Of a stretch of DNA of 64,000 nt, positions 1 to 8,184 are shown piece after piece. Origin of the DNA: Pseudomonas bubulae (lineage in GTDB: Bacteria > Pseudomonadota > Gammaproteobacteria > Pseudomonadales > Pseudomonadaceae). The notes beneath the pieces were generated by a model that did no database searches, was not told the origin of the DNA, and saw nothing but the letters and a program-made list of their open reading frames with translations. The first letter of the stretch is position 1; every line of letters begins with the position of its first letter. The position numbers and the translations under genes are program-made. The DNA is taken from positions 62,001 to 126,000 of the forward strand of contig NZ_UYJA01000001.1 in assembly GCF_900618535.1 (NCBI RefSeq), written 5' to 3'.

Positions 1-453
1 GTCGTAGAGCACCGGGTCGCTATCAACCAGGGCGGAGGTCTGGTCGTAAACCGGCGGGATGCGCCCCGCGGCTGACCAGACGCCTGCCCAGCGCGGGTGG
101 TTATGGATGACCACCTCAACATCATGGCGCGCGGCATGTAAATCCATATGCAGGTTGATCGCCGGGGTGATGTTCCATTCGCCTTCGATGACCTTGCCGG
201 TCTGGTCGAGGCGCAGGATGTCCGAGGCGGTTACTTCGCCCCAGGTGAGCTCCCAGGGGTTGGCCAAATAGGTGCCATCGTCCTGCTTGACGGTGACATG
301 ACCGGCAATATGGTCGTTATAACCCTCTCGATACAGCACCCGGCACAGCAGCGCCACGCGTTGGTGCGCAGTCAGTTCGGGCAACAGTGCATACCGGCCT
401 GGCCTGGGAATGTAGCGGGCCAGGAGGTCGTGATTAAGTTCATCGTTCATCAT
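1..453 (-). CDS. Class II aldolase/adducin-family protein (C-terminus cut by window edge)
   Basis: The first 151 residues of a class II aldolase/adducin-fold protein are visible; the gene runs off the left edge. The fold is shown by the zinc-ligand motif HNH at residues 117-119 in DVEVVIHNHPRW, and by GHVTVK and NPWELTWGEV upstream. The acidic residue that true aldolases carry before the LH helix (P-x-x-E) is absent here (TPAINLH). The protein is therefore more like the adducin/NovR-type branch than a sugar-phosphate lyase, and the reaction is unknown. The start ATG is preceded by AGGAG at suitable distance. The next gene upstream on the same strand is a TauD-like dioxygenase only about 50 bp away, so the two probably form an operon. 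Confidence 0.8.
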   Translation of the reverse strand, partial: MMNDELNHDLLARYIPRPGRYALLPELTAHQRVALLCRVLYREGYNDHIAGHVTVKQDDGTYLANPWELTWGEVTASDILRLDQTGKVIEGEWNITPAINLHMDLHAARHDVEVVIHNHPRWAGVWSAAGRIPPVYDQTSALVDSDPVLYD

Positions 454-504
454 TCTGGTGTGCTCCTCTGCAGCGGTTGTGATCCGTGAATGTTCCTTCA
501 GAAC

Positions 505-1344
505 TCACGCCTGCAAGGGTTCGCGGGCGAATACCGAGGTGCGCTGCATGCGCCGTTGATGGGGTTGGTAGTCCAGAATGGCGTTGTGCAACACGCTTCG
601 GTTGTCCCAGAGCACCATGTCACCGACACGCCAGCGATGGCGAAACCCGAATTGCACGTGCTGGCAGTGCGCGTGGAGATAGTCCAGGATCGCGTCGCTT
701 TCAGAGGGGGCCATACCTTCGATATGGGTGGTGTAGGTCGGGCTCAGATACAGGGCTTTGCGACCGGACACCGGGTGCTGGATCACCAGCGGGTGCAGGT
801 GGCGGCGGTTCATCTGCACGACCTCGGCATAGCGCTCATGGCTGACGACGCTCTGGCGCAGCGCTGCCGTCATGGGCCCGTTCATGTCGTGCCAGGCGCT
901 GAGCCCGTCGAGGTAGTGCTGCATACGCCCGGACAGGCTGTCATAGGCCGTGGTCATGCTGATCCAGCATGTATCGCCGCCACAGGGGGGAAGGATCTGG
1001 GCGTGGGTCATGGTGACAATCGGCGGGTCGGGCAGGAAGCTCTCGTCGTGGTGCCACATATCCGCCCGGTCACCCAGCCTGGAGTCGATCACGGTGATCT
1101 GTTCAAAGCCTGCGCCCAGGTTGGGATAGAACGTGTGAACTTCGGGCTCGCCGAAATATCGTGCAATGGCCAGGTGTTGTTCTGGCTGTAGCCATGGGGC
1201 GTGCAGTACCAGGGCTTCATGTTTGACCAGCGCAGCTTCCAGTGCCGCCAGGGTTTGCGGCTGAAAAACAGTGGCAGGATCCAGGTCAAGCACTTCGGCG
1301 CCCAGGTGTGGGCCAAGGGGCTGGAGGGTGAGTGGTGAAGGCAT
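505..1344 (-). CDS. TauD/TfdA-family Fe(II)/2-oxoglutarate dioxygenase
   Basis: About 279 residues, the usual size for taurine/2,4-D type dioxygenases. These enzymes couple 2-oxoglutarate decarboxylation to substrate hydroxylation in the cytoplasm. The iron ligands are visible as H98-x-D100 (in MWHHDESF) and distal H253 (in NRSVLHNA). Arginines that would bind 2-oxoglutarate follow at about residues 264-268 (HQRRMQR). The ATG at 1344 is chosen over an in-frame TTG 6 bp upstream because GGAG lies 7 bases before the ATG. The gene sits in an apparent operon with the class II aldolase-like gene and is divergent from a TetR regulator, which may control it. The substrate cannot be told; sulfonate, aryloxyacid or amino-acid derivatives are all possible. 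Confidence 0.88.
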   Translation of the reverse strand: MPSPLTLQPLGPHLGAEVLDLDPATVFQPQTLAALEAALVKHEALVLHAPWLQPEQHLAIARYFGEPEVHTFYPNLGAGFEQITVIDSRLGDRADMWHHDESFLPDPPIVTMTHAQILPPCGGDTCWISMTTAYDSLSGRMQHYLDGLSAWHDMNGPMTAALRQSVVSHERYAEVVQMNRRHLHPLVIQHPVSGRKALYLSPTYTTHIEGMAPSESDAILDYLHAHCQHVQFGFRHRWRVGDMVLWDNRSVLHNAILDYQPHQRRMQRTSVFAREPLQA

Positions 1345-1401
1345 GGGCAATCTCCCGGCAGGCTGAAATATCCGATCTTATAGAGGGCGTATCACTACAC
1401 G

Positions 1402-1428
1402 TTTGGACGATGTCCGAGCGTCTCCAAA
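1402..1428. promoter_or_regulatory. Inverted repeat between divergent dioxygenase and TetR genes
   Basis: TTTGGA (1402-1407) and TCCAAA (1423-1428) are perfect inverted arms around a 15-base spacer, and the inner sequence GGACGATGTCC is itself a short palindrome. It lies about 60 bp upstream of the dioxygenase start and 130 bp upstream of the TetR gene, where a TetR-type operator would be expected. Assignment to that regulator is inference. Confidence 0.45.
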
Positions 1429-1557
1429 GATCATACTGACGTCATCAGGGTTGAGATATTCGCATTCTGCGGGCATCTGATTGTGTGTTTAACCTACTGA
1501 TATAAAAGGAAAATATCTGAAATTAAGAACAGCAGTAAATACTCCGCTCGGGTTCCC

Positions 1558-2220
1558 ATGAGCAAGCCAGCCGATGACAATACAAAGGGTCTGATGCCTG
1601 CGCTGCGCAAGCGGCCGGTGCAATCCCGCTCACGGGCACTGGTCGATGCTGTTGAGCAAGCCTGCCTGCAGATTCTGGATGAAGCAGGAGAGGCGGCGCT
1701 GACGGTCGCCCGCATCGCCGAGGTATCTGGTGTCGCGGTCGGCTCGATCTACCAGTATTTTCCCAGCAAGGACGCCATCGTGGCTTTGCTGTACGAGCGT
1801 GTGCTCGACGAAGAGTCCGAGCAGATGCTGAAGGTGCGGGAAAAGTTGATTGGCGTGCCCCTGAAGTCGGCGCTGGAACAAATTCTGGCCAACATCATTC
1901 GCGTCGAAACACGCTTGTTCAGGCTGAACAAGGTGTTTCATTTGCGCTATCACTCGGCCTTGCACCTGGGCATGTGGCGCGGGCCATATACCACCACCGG
2001 GGAATTTATCGAAGCGACCTGGTTGCCCCTGCTGCAGTTGTATGAGGATGAAATATCCACGCAACACCCGGCCATGGCCGCTTACCTGCTCGGGCAGGGG
2101 CTGCGCAGTGTTATCCGCTCGGTACTGGAAGACATGCCGGACCAGCTTGAATCCAGGGCGCTGCTCGATAGCCTGGTGGCCATGGCCATGGGGTGCCTGC
2201 GGCCTTGCACGCGGGAGTGA
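1558..2220 (+). CDS. TetR-family transcriptional regulator
   Basis: A 220-residue repressor-type protein. Residues 48-68 (LTVARIAEVSGVAVGSIYQYF) are a typical TetR helix-turn-helix, followed by PSKDAIVALLYERV. The C-terminal ligand-binding half is not informative about the effector. The gene is divergent from the dioxygenase/aldolase-like pair and upstream of an exported tannase-family esterase on the same strand, so either could be its target. No strong ribosome-binding site precedes the ATG. The N-terminus (TKGLMPALRKRPVQSR) is basic, as in many TetR proteins. Confidence 0.9.
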   Translation: MSKPADDNTKGLMPALRKRPVQSRSRALVDAVEQACLQILDEAGEAALTVARIAEVSGVAVGSIYQYFPSKDAIVALLYERVLDEESEQMLKVREKLIGVPLKSALEQILANIIRVETRLFRLNKVFHLRYHSALHLGMWRGPYTTTGEFIEATWLPLLQLYEDEISTQHPAMAAYLLGQGLRSVIRSVLEDMPDQLESRALLDSLVAMAMGCLRPCTRE

Positions 2221-2397
2221 TCTGGAGGTCGGCCCGCTGTGCGGCTTCGCACGCCGAGCAGTTGCGGGCGCTACACGGATCATCAGTCAGCTTGAAACAG
2301 CCAGTTGCACCTTGACCTTCTTTATCCTGCAACTAAGGTCGTGGTAGTGCACCCACCGCGCAGCGTCTGTTCTTGAGCGTGATCCGAAGGCAGGGAT

Positions 2398-3987
2398 ATG
2401 CAAATTAATCACCCATGTTCAGCACTACGCCCGTTTCTCCGGTACGCAGCCGTCAGCTTGCTGACCCTGGCTATGGCAGCGCAAGCCCATGCAGAAGACA
2501 CCTGCAGCACCTTGGCCGCCAGGGCCTTGCCCGATGCGACCATCACCGTGGCCGAGGCCATTGCCCCCGGGCAGTACCAAATGCCGGAAAACCCGCTGAC
2601 CCGGCTGGCGAGTTTCTCCGGCATGAACCCGGCAGGGCGCCCCGCAGTCGGGCCAAACCCGGCCTTTTGCAGGGTTGCTGCCACACTCAGGCCCAGCAGC
2701 GATTCAGATATCAAGATCGAAGTCTGGTTGCCGCTCAATGGCTGGAACGGCAAGTTACTGGGTGTCGGCAGTTTTGGCTGGGGCGGAGCGATGATGTACC
2801 CGGCCATGCTCGCCGGGCTTGAGCAGGGCTACGCCACGGCAGCGACCGATACCGGACACGACAGCAGTACTGAAGAAGGCAAGGGCGGGCAGTTCGCCCT
2901 GGGCCACCCGGAAAAGCTGATCGATTATGCCTGGCGCGCCGATCACTTGATGACGGTACATGCCAAGGAACTGATCAAGGCCTATTACGGTAAACCCACC
3001 AGCCGGGCGTACTGGATAGGCTGTTCGCTGGGCGGCCTTGAAGGTCTGATCGAAGCCAGGCGCTTTCCCGATGACTACGATGGTATCGTCGCCGGTGCGC
3101 CGCCCAACCCGCTGGTCAAGTTCAATGCCGCCCAGCTCTGGCCCGGCTGGTTGCTCGGTCGCCACCGCGATGTGAACATGACCAAGGCCAAGCTCGAGAT
3201 GGTCAGCAAGGCGGCGCTCAAGGCCTGCGCCACGCCCATTGGCCTCAAGCAGGGGTTTATCAACGACCCGCAGCATTGCGATTTTGAGCCTGAACAATTG
3301 CAGTGCAAAGGCACCGAGACAGCCGACTGCCTGACGGCGGGGCAGGTAGAGCTGATGCAGCAGCTCTATCGAGGGCCGATCAACCCGCGTACCGGGGAAG
3401 TGATCTTTCCTGGCGTGGCCAAGGGCAATGAAAACCTGCTCGGTGATTTTGTCGATGGCCAAGCGTTCCCGGTGGCCCTGGACCTGTTCAAGTACGCGGC
3501 TTTCCAGGATCCGGACTGGGACTGGACGACCATGGACTGGGACAAGACCGTGAATGAGGCTGTGAACAGGCTCGGGCCCTTGTTGCACGTTGACTCCAAC
3601 CTCACGGCATTTTTCGACCGGGGGGCAAAGCTACTGCTTTATGTGGGCTGGAACGATTTTCATAACGGCCAGGAGCTGATCGACTACTACCAGTCACTGC
3701 TGCGCGATTCGGGCAAGGCGGCCCGGGCCTCGGCCCGGCTGTTTCTGATCCCGGGCATGGGCCATTGTTACGGCGGTGCGGGCTGCGACACCTTTGACAA
3801 GTTGGCCTTTATCGACAATTGGGTGGAACACGGCGTAGCACCGCAGCGCATCGTCGCTTCGAAAATTGAAGACGGCAAGGTTGTGCGCACCCGCCCGCTA
3901 TGTGCCTGGCCGCAGGTCGCCCGTTATGCGGGCAAGGGCGATATCGACAATGCCGACAGCTATGCCTGTGTCGAAGTAACGCAATAG
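2398..3987 (+). CDS. Exported tannase/feruloyl esterase family protein
   Basis: A 529-residue protein with an N-terminal signal peptide (hydrophobic stretch to AQAHA, about residue 32), so it probably acts in the periplasm or outside. The tannase-family CS-D-HC signature is complete: Cys209-Ser210 in GCSLGG, Asp420 in GWNDFHNGQ and His456-Cys457 in GMGHCYGG. The two cysteines next to Ser and His form the family's disulfide. The proteins hydrolyse esters of gallic or hydroxycinnamic acids; the exact ester is unknown. Length matches the family. A strong hairpin follows the stop codon, and the gene appears to be transcribed alone. Confidence 0.9.
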   Translation: MQINHPCSALRPFLRYAAVSLLTLAMAAQAHAEDTCSTLAARALPDATITVAEAIAPGQYQMPENPLTRLASFSGMNPAGRPAVGPNPAFCRVAATLRPSSDSDIKIEVWLPLNGWNGKLLGVGSFGWGGAMMYPAMLAGLEQGYATAATDTGHDSSTEEGKGGQFALGHPEKLIDYAWRADHLMTVHAKELIKAYYGKPTSRAYWIGCSLGGLEGLIEARRFPDDYDGIVAGAPPNPLVKFNAAQLWPGWLLGRHRDVNMTKAKLEMVSKAALKACATPIGLKQGFINDPQHCDFEPEQLQCKGTETADCLTAGQVELMQQLYRGPINPRTGEVIFPGVAKGNENLLGDFVDGQAFPVALDLFKYAAFQDPDWDWTTMDWDKTVNEAVNRLGPLLHVDSNLTAFFDRGAKLLLYVGWNDFHNGQELIDYYQSLLRDSGKAARASARLFLIPGMGHCYGGAGCDTFDKLAFIDNWVEHGVAPQRIVASKIEDGKVVRTRPLCAWPQVARYAGKGDIDNADSYACVEVTQ

Positions 3988-4000
3988 TGGTGCAAAAAAA

Positions 4001-4036
4001 CAAAGGCCTGCATGAGAAGTCTCATGCAGGCCTTTG
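4001..4036. terminator. Bidirectional terminator between esterase and dusA
   Basis: A perfect 17-bp stem (CAAAGGCCTGCATGAGA, 4001-4017, with its complement at 4020-4036) lies between two convergent genes. Read leftward, for dusA, it is followed by seven T residues (the A tract at 3994-4000), a classical intrinsic terminator. Read rightward the T run is short. Confidence 0.85.
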
Positions 4037-4067
4037 TGTACCTTGCGCCGGCGCTATTGCGCTGGTT

Positions 4068-5078
4068 TCAGCGGCCTACCAGCAGTTCTGCGGCCTGATC
4101 CAGTAATGCCAACGGGTTCTTGGCCTTATGGATATCCACCGACAGCAGTTGACGAAAGCGCCTGGCGCCAGGGAACCCCTGGCCCAGCCCCAAAATATGA
4201 CGCGTGATATGGTGCATTGAACCACCCGCGGCTATATGCGCTGCGATATAAGGCCGCAACAGCGTGAGCGCCTCTACCCGCGAAATGACAGGGGCAGAAC
4301 TGCCAAACAGACGTTGATCGACCTCGGCCAGAATATACGGGTTGTGATAGGCCTCGCGACCGAGCATCACACCATCAAACACCTGTAAATGTTCCTGGCA
4401 TTGCTCGAGGGTCTTGATCCCGCCGTTGAGAATGATCTCCAGTTCAGGGAAATCGGTTTTCAACTGCGCGGCAACGTCATAGCGCAGAGGCGGGATATCG
4501 CGGTTTTCTTTAGGCGACAGCCCTTCGAGAATGGCAATACGCGCATGCACGGTGAAACTGGTGCAGCCGGCATCACGAACCGTACCGACGAAATCGCACA
4601 GTTGTGCATAGCTATCGCGGCCGTTGATGCCGATACGATGCTTGACCGTGACAGGGATAGCGACCGCATCGCGCATGGCCTTGACACAATCGGCCACCAG
4701 CGTCGGATGCGCCATCAGGCAGGCGCCGATCATATTGTTCTGCACCCGATCGCTGGGGCAGCCGACATTCAGGTTCACCTCGTCATACCCTGCATCCTGA
4801 GCCATGCGTGCGCAAACGGCCAAGTCAGCCGGAACACTCCCTCCCAGTTGCAAGGCCAGCGGATGCTCAGACGCGTCATGACGCAAGAAGCGCTCGGCAT
4901 CACCATTGATCAGCGCACCCGTAGTGACCATTTCGGTGTACAGCAAGGCGTTTTTGGATAGCAGACGCAGAAAAAACCGACAGTGGCGATCTGTCCAATC
5001 CATCATAGGTGCCACGCTAAAGCGCCTGGACACCGCAGAGCCTTTGTTTGCGGGGTTTGTAGCTGATTTTTCTACCAT
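4068..5078 (-). CDS. dusA: tRNA-dihydrouridine(20/20a) synthase DusA
   Basis: A 336-residue FMN enzyme that reduces uridine 20/20a in the tRNA D-loop. Recognised from SVAPMMDWTDRHCRFFLR, LQLGGSVPADL, the catalytic Cys107 in NLNVGCPSDRVQNN, and HARIAILEGLSPKENRDIPPL. It matches the DusA family in length and motifs. The 5' end is a known integration target for dusA-associated islands, and a matching integrase starts divergently 102 bp away. The first about 16 codons (before SRRFSVAPMMDW) may therefore have been supplied by the inserted element. The ribosome-binding site is weak. Confidence 0.96.
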   Translation of the reverse strand: MVEKSATNPANKGSAVSRRFSVAPMMDWTDRHCRFFLRLLSKNALLYTEMVTTGALINGDAERFLRHDASEHPLALQLGGSVPADLAVCARMAQDAGYDEVNLNVGCPSDRVQNNMIGACLMAHPTLVADCVKAMRDAVAIPVTVKHRIGINGRDSYAQLCDFVGTVRDAGCTSFTVHARIAILEGLSPKENRDIPPLRYDVAAQLKTDFPELEIILNGGIKTLEQCQEHLQVFDGVMLGREAYHNPYILAEVDQRLFGSSAPVISRVEALTLLRPYIAAHIAAGGSMHHITRHILGLGQGFPGARRFRQLLSVDIHKAKNPLALLDQAAELLVGR

Positions 5079-5136
5079 TTTGCTCTACGTGTTTAAGGCG
5101 TGTTTTAGGGGGTAAAAGGGCGTTTTTTGCATGTCA

Positions 5137-5174
5137 CTGGTACAATGTACCATCTCAATTTCGAATTGTACCAG
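5137..5174. promoter_or_regulatory. Inverted repeats before the integrase start
   Basis: CTGGTACAAT (5137-5146) and ATTGTACCAG (5165-5174) are perfect inverted arms; the left arm also sits in a smaller palindrome, GGTACAATGTACC (5139-5151). They lie between dusA and the integrase, ending just before its ATG. They may be arm-type integrase sites or an operator; the function is inferred from position only. Confidence 0.5.
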
Positions 5175-5180
5175 TTGACC

Positions 5181-6242
5181 ATGGCCACGATCAGAGCACG
5201 CAAACGCACTGACGGCAGCACCAGTTACACGGCTCAAATACGCCTGATTCGTGAAGGGGCGCAAGTCTATCAAGAGAGCCAGACTTTCGCCCGTAAACAG
5301 GCCGCCCAAGCATGGGTTCGCAAGCGTGAAGCCGAACTGGATCAACCCGGCGCGATCGAGCGGGCAAACCGGATAGGCGCCACGGTTAAGGAAATGATCG
5401 ATCGATACATGGTCGAAATGGAAAAAGCCCGTGGCCTGGGAAAAACCAAGCTGGCCACACTCAAAGCTATCAGCGAGTCCTACCTGGGCGCGGTGAGTGA
5501 CCAGGACTTGAACTGCCAGATTCTGGTTGAGTACGCGGTCTGGCGAATGGGGCCAGAGGGCGGCGAGGTGCTGCCTCAGACCGCTGGCAATGATTTGGCG
5601 CACCTTGGGGCTGTGCTTTCGATTGCGCGCCCGGCATGGGGCTATGACGTCGACCCTCAAGTAATGGGCAATGCCCGCAAAGTCTTGCGCAAGTTGGGCT
5701 ACAACATGCGCAGCCGTGAACGTGACCGCCGCCCGACTCTGGATGAGCTGGATAGGCTGCTGGAGTACTTCCAATCGATTCAGGACAGGCGCCCGACTTC
5801 GATCAATATGCTCAAGATGACAGCGTTTGCCTTGTTCTCGACTCGGCGTCAGGAAGAGATCACCCGGATCAAGTGGTCGGATCTGGACGCGGAGGGGAGT
5901 AGAGTCCTGGTGCGGGATATGAAGAATCCCGGGCAGAAGATAGGCAATGATGTGTGGTGTCATCTACCGCCTGAAGCCTTGGCCATCCTGCAGTCAATGC
6001 CAAAGACAGTAGACGTGATTTTTCCCTACAGTGCTGAATCAACTTCCGCATCCTGGGCACGGGCCTGCAAGTTTTTGGGGATCATCGATCTGCACTTTCA
6101 CGACTTGCGCCATGAGGGTGTCAGTCGCTTGTTTGAAATGGATTGGGATATACCGAGGGTGGCCAGTGTATCGGGGCACCGCGACTGGAACTCGATGCGT
6201 CGCTATACCCGTTTGCTCCAGTTCTCGAAAAGGTCTTTGTAA
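5181..6242 (+). CDS. dusA-associated tyrosine integrase, C-terminally altered
   Basis: A site-specific recombinase that would insert DNA at the 5' end of dusA. Catalytic residues are visible: Arg223 (STRRQEEITRI), His307 and Arg310 (FHDLRHEGVSRLF), His333 (VSGHRDW) and Tyr342 (MRRYTRL). The ATG at 5181 (MATIRARKRTDGSTSY) is chosen over an upstream in-frame TTG because family members begin at this point. After RRYTRLLQF the reading frame stops within five codons (SKRSL). Family members normally continue with a further dozen or so residues resembling GDKYEGWPWL, so the tail has been replaced by the DNA described next. Activity is uncertain. Confidence 0.88.
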   Translation: MATIRARKRTDGSTSYTAQIRLIREGAQVYQESQTFARKQAAQAWVRKREAELDQPGAIERANRIGATVKEMIDRYMVEMEKARGLGKTKLATLKAISESYLGAVSDQDLNCQILVEYAVWRMGPEGGEVLPQTAGNDLAHLGAVLSIARPAWGYDVDPQVMGNARKVLRKLGYNMRSRERDRRPTLDELDRLLEYFQSIQDRRPTSINMLKMTAFALFSTRRQEEITRIKWSDLDAEGSRVLVRDMKNPGQKIGNDVWCHLPPEALAILQSMPKTVDVIFPYSAESTSASWARACKFLGIIDLHFHDLRHEGVSRLFEMDWDIPRVASVSGHRDWNSMRRYTRLLQFSKRSL

Positions 6243-6357
6243 ATCTCCTTCACATGCATTGTGAATTTGCACTTTTCAGGTCGCCCGCAAATGATCATCC
6301 AGGGTTCATCATGGCGGGCGTACAGCAGCTTGTCCTTGTGGTTGCAGCTAGGGCAGG
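6203..6357 (-). pseudogene. Antisense fragment of a phage primase/TOPRIM-type zinc-finger protein
   Basis: Read on the minus strand this stretch encodes TCPSCNHKDKLLY...WMIICGRPEKCKF...HVKEIYKDLFENWSK and then stops. The paired Cys motifs and HVKEIYKDLF resemble the N-terminal zinc-binding part of phage/plasmid TOPRIM primases, by memory of the family. In frame a stop lies directly upstream (about 6360), so it is an isolated scrap. It overlaps the end of the integrase frame, showing a rearrangement joint near 6212-6220. Confidence 0.5.
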
Positions 6358-7094
6358 TCAATCAGGATCTGATCTGGAAGCCTGATCTGAAGGGCATGCA
6401 CTTTGCGGACATGCGTTACAGCGCGGTTGTGGTGTTTGAGCGCTTTGCTGATGAACCCGGGCGGCTCATGGCTTTGTTGGCCGCGCCGAACCTGCTGCAG
6501 CTGCTGAGCGCCAAACTCAAGGACAGCCACGACATCGGGTTGCCCACCGGCCAGCAGTACGCCCTGGTGATCCTGTTCTTGGGCACGCGGTACGACCAGT
6601 TCGCCGCCACCCTGGCGCGTTTCAACGCCTTGCTGCCGTTCCCGGATTTGGAGCGCGCCCAGCGCCGTGCCCAGCAGCTGTTCAAGCTGGAAGCGGAAAA
6701 GTGGGAATTGCCGTCTGCCGGCGCGCTGCCGCGTTGGGGCCAGATGCCCCTGGAGCGCTGCACCGTGACCAAAGCCGCAAGCCAGGCGCTGTCCAGCCAA
6801 CTGGCGGCGCTGGAGGGCTACGCCGCTGACAGCTCGCCCATGGCCGACTTGGCGGCACTGGCTGCACGCAAGGCCAGTCAGGCCCACGACCGCAAGCTGG
6901 CCGAGCTGCAGCAGTTGCTGACCGGGAACGCCGCTGAAACCACCATGCAATGCCGACTGATTGGCCCGGGGAACGGCGCCGAGCTGAGCGCCCAACTGCT
7001 GGAAGGCCAGGCCCCAGGCCATGAATGGGAGATATGTCGGGCCAGACCAGCAACAGCGACACGGCCCACACCGGCTTCAAGCCCAAAACCCTGA
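6357..7094 (+). pseudogene. Phage tail-associated gene, 5'-truncated and possibly a fusion
   Basis: The open frame begins without a credible start in the sequence antisense to the primase scrap. From about 6357 it reads as phage-like protein (NQDLIWKPDLKGMHFADMRYSAVVVFERFADEPGRL). This first part recalls small tail-completion proteins. From about 6490 a different, Ala/Leu-rich section follows (LLQLLSAKLKDSHDIG...), as if two tail genes were joined by deletion. It overlaps the next gene by 70 bp. Its position just before baseplate genes supports a tail role. The family names are guesses; the truncation is visible directly. Confidence 0.5.
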
Positions 7095-7486
7095 CCTTTT
7101 CCGGGCTGATTCGGCATGCCGATGCGGACTGGTTGCGCACACTGATGCGCCTGGCCGAGGCAACGGAGAGCGGTGGCCAACTTAAAACCTATCGCATCGT
7201 TCACGACACGGCCGCAGCATTTGGCATGCGCCAGGTGCAATTCAGCGATGGGGTCAGCTCCCGGGAACACGACACGCTGCAGGCTTGGCTGATCCAGTTC
7301 ACGCTGACCGAAAAGCTGAGCAACCCCGAGCGGGTAGAAGGTCGTCGTACCGGCAACAGCGTGGCCAGTCAGTCGGCGCCCGGGCAAGGCGTTGCCGGTG
7401 AGAACGGCAGTGATCCGGAAAAACCCGGGCAAGAGCTGACCGGCTTTGAAGCCGTGCTGAAAAAAATTGATAACTGGATGGGCTGA
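7025..7486 (+). CDS. Phage baseplate-complex protein (putative)
   Basis: A 153-residue protein with no domain I can name firmly. Its start overlaps the preceding tail fragment, and it ends 5 bp before the next baseplate gene, the tight packing expected in a phage tail module. The middle (TFSGLIRHADADWLRTLMRLAEATESGGQ...YRIVHDTAAAFGMRQVQFSDGVSSREHDTLQAWLIQFTL) looks like a compact folded unit with a central beta-rich part. The C-terminus (FEAVLKKIDNWMG) is amphipathic. A role in the baseplate is inferred from its neighbours, and resembles small proteins found before hub genes in Pseudomonas prophages. Confidence 0.55.
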   Translation: MGDMSGQTSNSDTAHTGFKPKTLTFSGLIRHADADWLRTLMRLAEATESGGQLKTYRIVHDTAAAFGMRQVQFSDGVSSREHDTLQAWLIQFTLTEKLSNPERVEGRRTGNSVASQSAPGQGVAGENGSDPEKPGQELTGFEAVLKKIDNWMG

Positions 7487-7491
7487 CCGCC

Positions 7492-8184
7492 ATGAAACTG
7501 CACAAAGTGCTGACCATCGGCGGCACCGTATACCCGCTGGTCAAAGATGATGTCCGGCTGGAGCTGCGCACCCCGGGGCGAGCCTCGTTCACGGTGCAGG
7601 CCAAAGCCCCGTTAAAAGGATTGGTGACGCTGGACATTGGATACAACGACAAGCCGCTACAGCGGTTTTTCATTGGCTACGTCGAGCGCAGTACCAGCGT
7701 GAACGCCGTCGAGCAGGTGCTGTTCTGCCGCGAACTGGCTGCAATCCTGAGCCAGCCGCTGCCGCTGAACCTGCGCCACGTGGATCTGCGCGCCGTCCTG
7801 ACCGCTATCAGCAACAAGACAGGGCTTACATTCCGCGTGCCTGACCAGCCCTATGCAAAGGTCAAAGCCCCGTTCTTTTACAACCTGGCCACCGGCATTC
7901 AAGCCATGGACAGCCTGGCCCGGGTTTTCAGCATCCCCGACCCGATCTGGCAGCAGCAAGGCGACGGCGAAGTCTTTGTGGGCAGTTGGGCCGACAGCTT
8001 TTTTGGTGCCCGAGAGCCCCTGCAGCTGCCAATCGAACTGTTCGACGGCTACCAGGGCAACGAAAGCGCCATGGTAGCCGCCATGCCAGGCATTCGCCCT
8101 GGTGCAACCTTTAACCAGGCGCAACGCATCGTTTCGGTGTCGCTGGCCGCAAATCAAATGGGTTTGAAGTGGAAGAAGCAATAA
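7492..8184 (+). CDS. Phage baseplate hub / late-control-like protein
   Basis: A 230-residue protein. The N-terminus (KVLTIGGTVYPLVKDDVRLELRTPGRASFTVQA...GYNDKPLQRFFIGYVERST) has the beta-barrel pattern of tail hub proteins of the gpD/gp27/VgrG type, and the later segment (RAVLTAISNKTGLTFRVPD) matches the hub fold as well. It overlaps the following spike gene by 16 bp, so the two are translationally coupled. The protein would form the ring on which the spike sits. It is shorter than the full gpD proteins. Assignment rests on pattern and synteny, not on a search. Confidence 0.62.
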   Translation: MKLHKVLTIGGTVYPLVKDDVRLELRTPGRASFTVQAKAPLKGLVTLDIGYNDKPLQRFFIGYVERSTSVNAVEQVLFCRELAAILSQPLPLNLRHVDLRAVLTAISNKTGLTFRVPDQPYAKVKAPFFYNLATGIQAMDSLARVFSIPDPIWQQQGDGEVFVGSWADSFFGAREPLQLPIELFDGYQGNESAMVAAMPGIRPGATFNQAQRIVSVSLAANQMGLKWKKQ

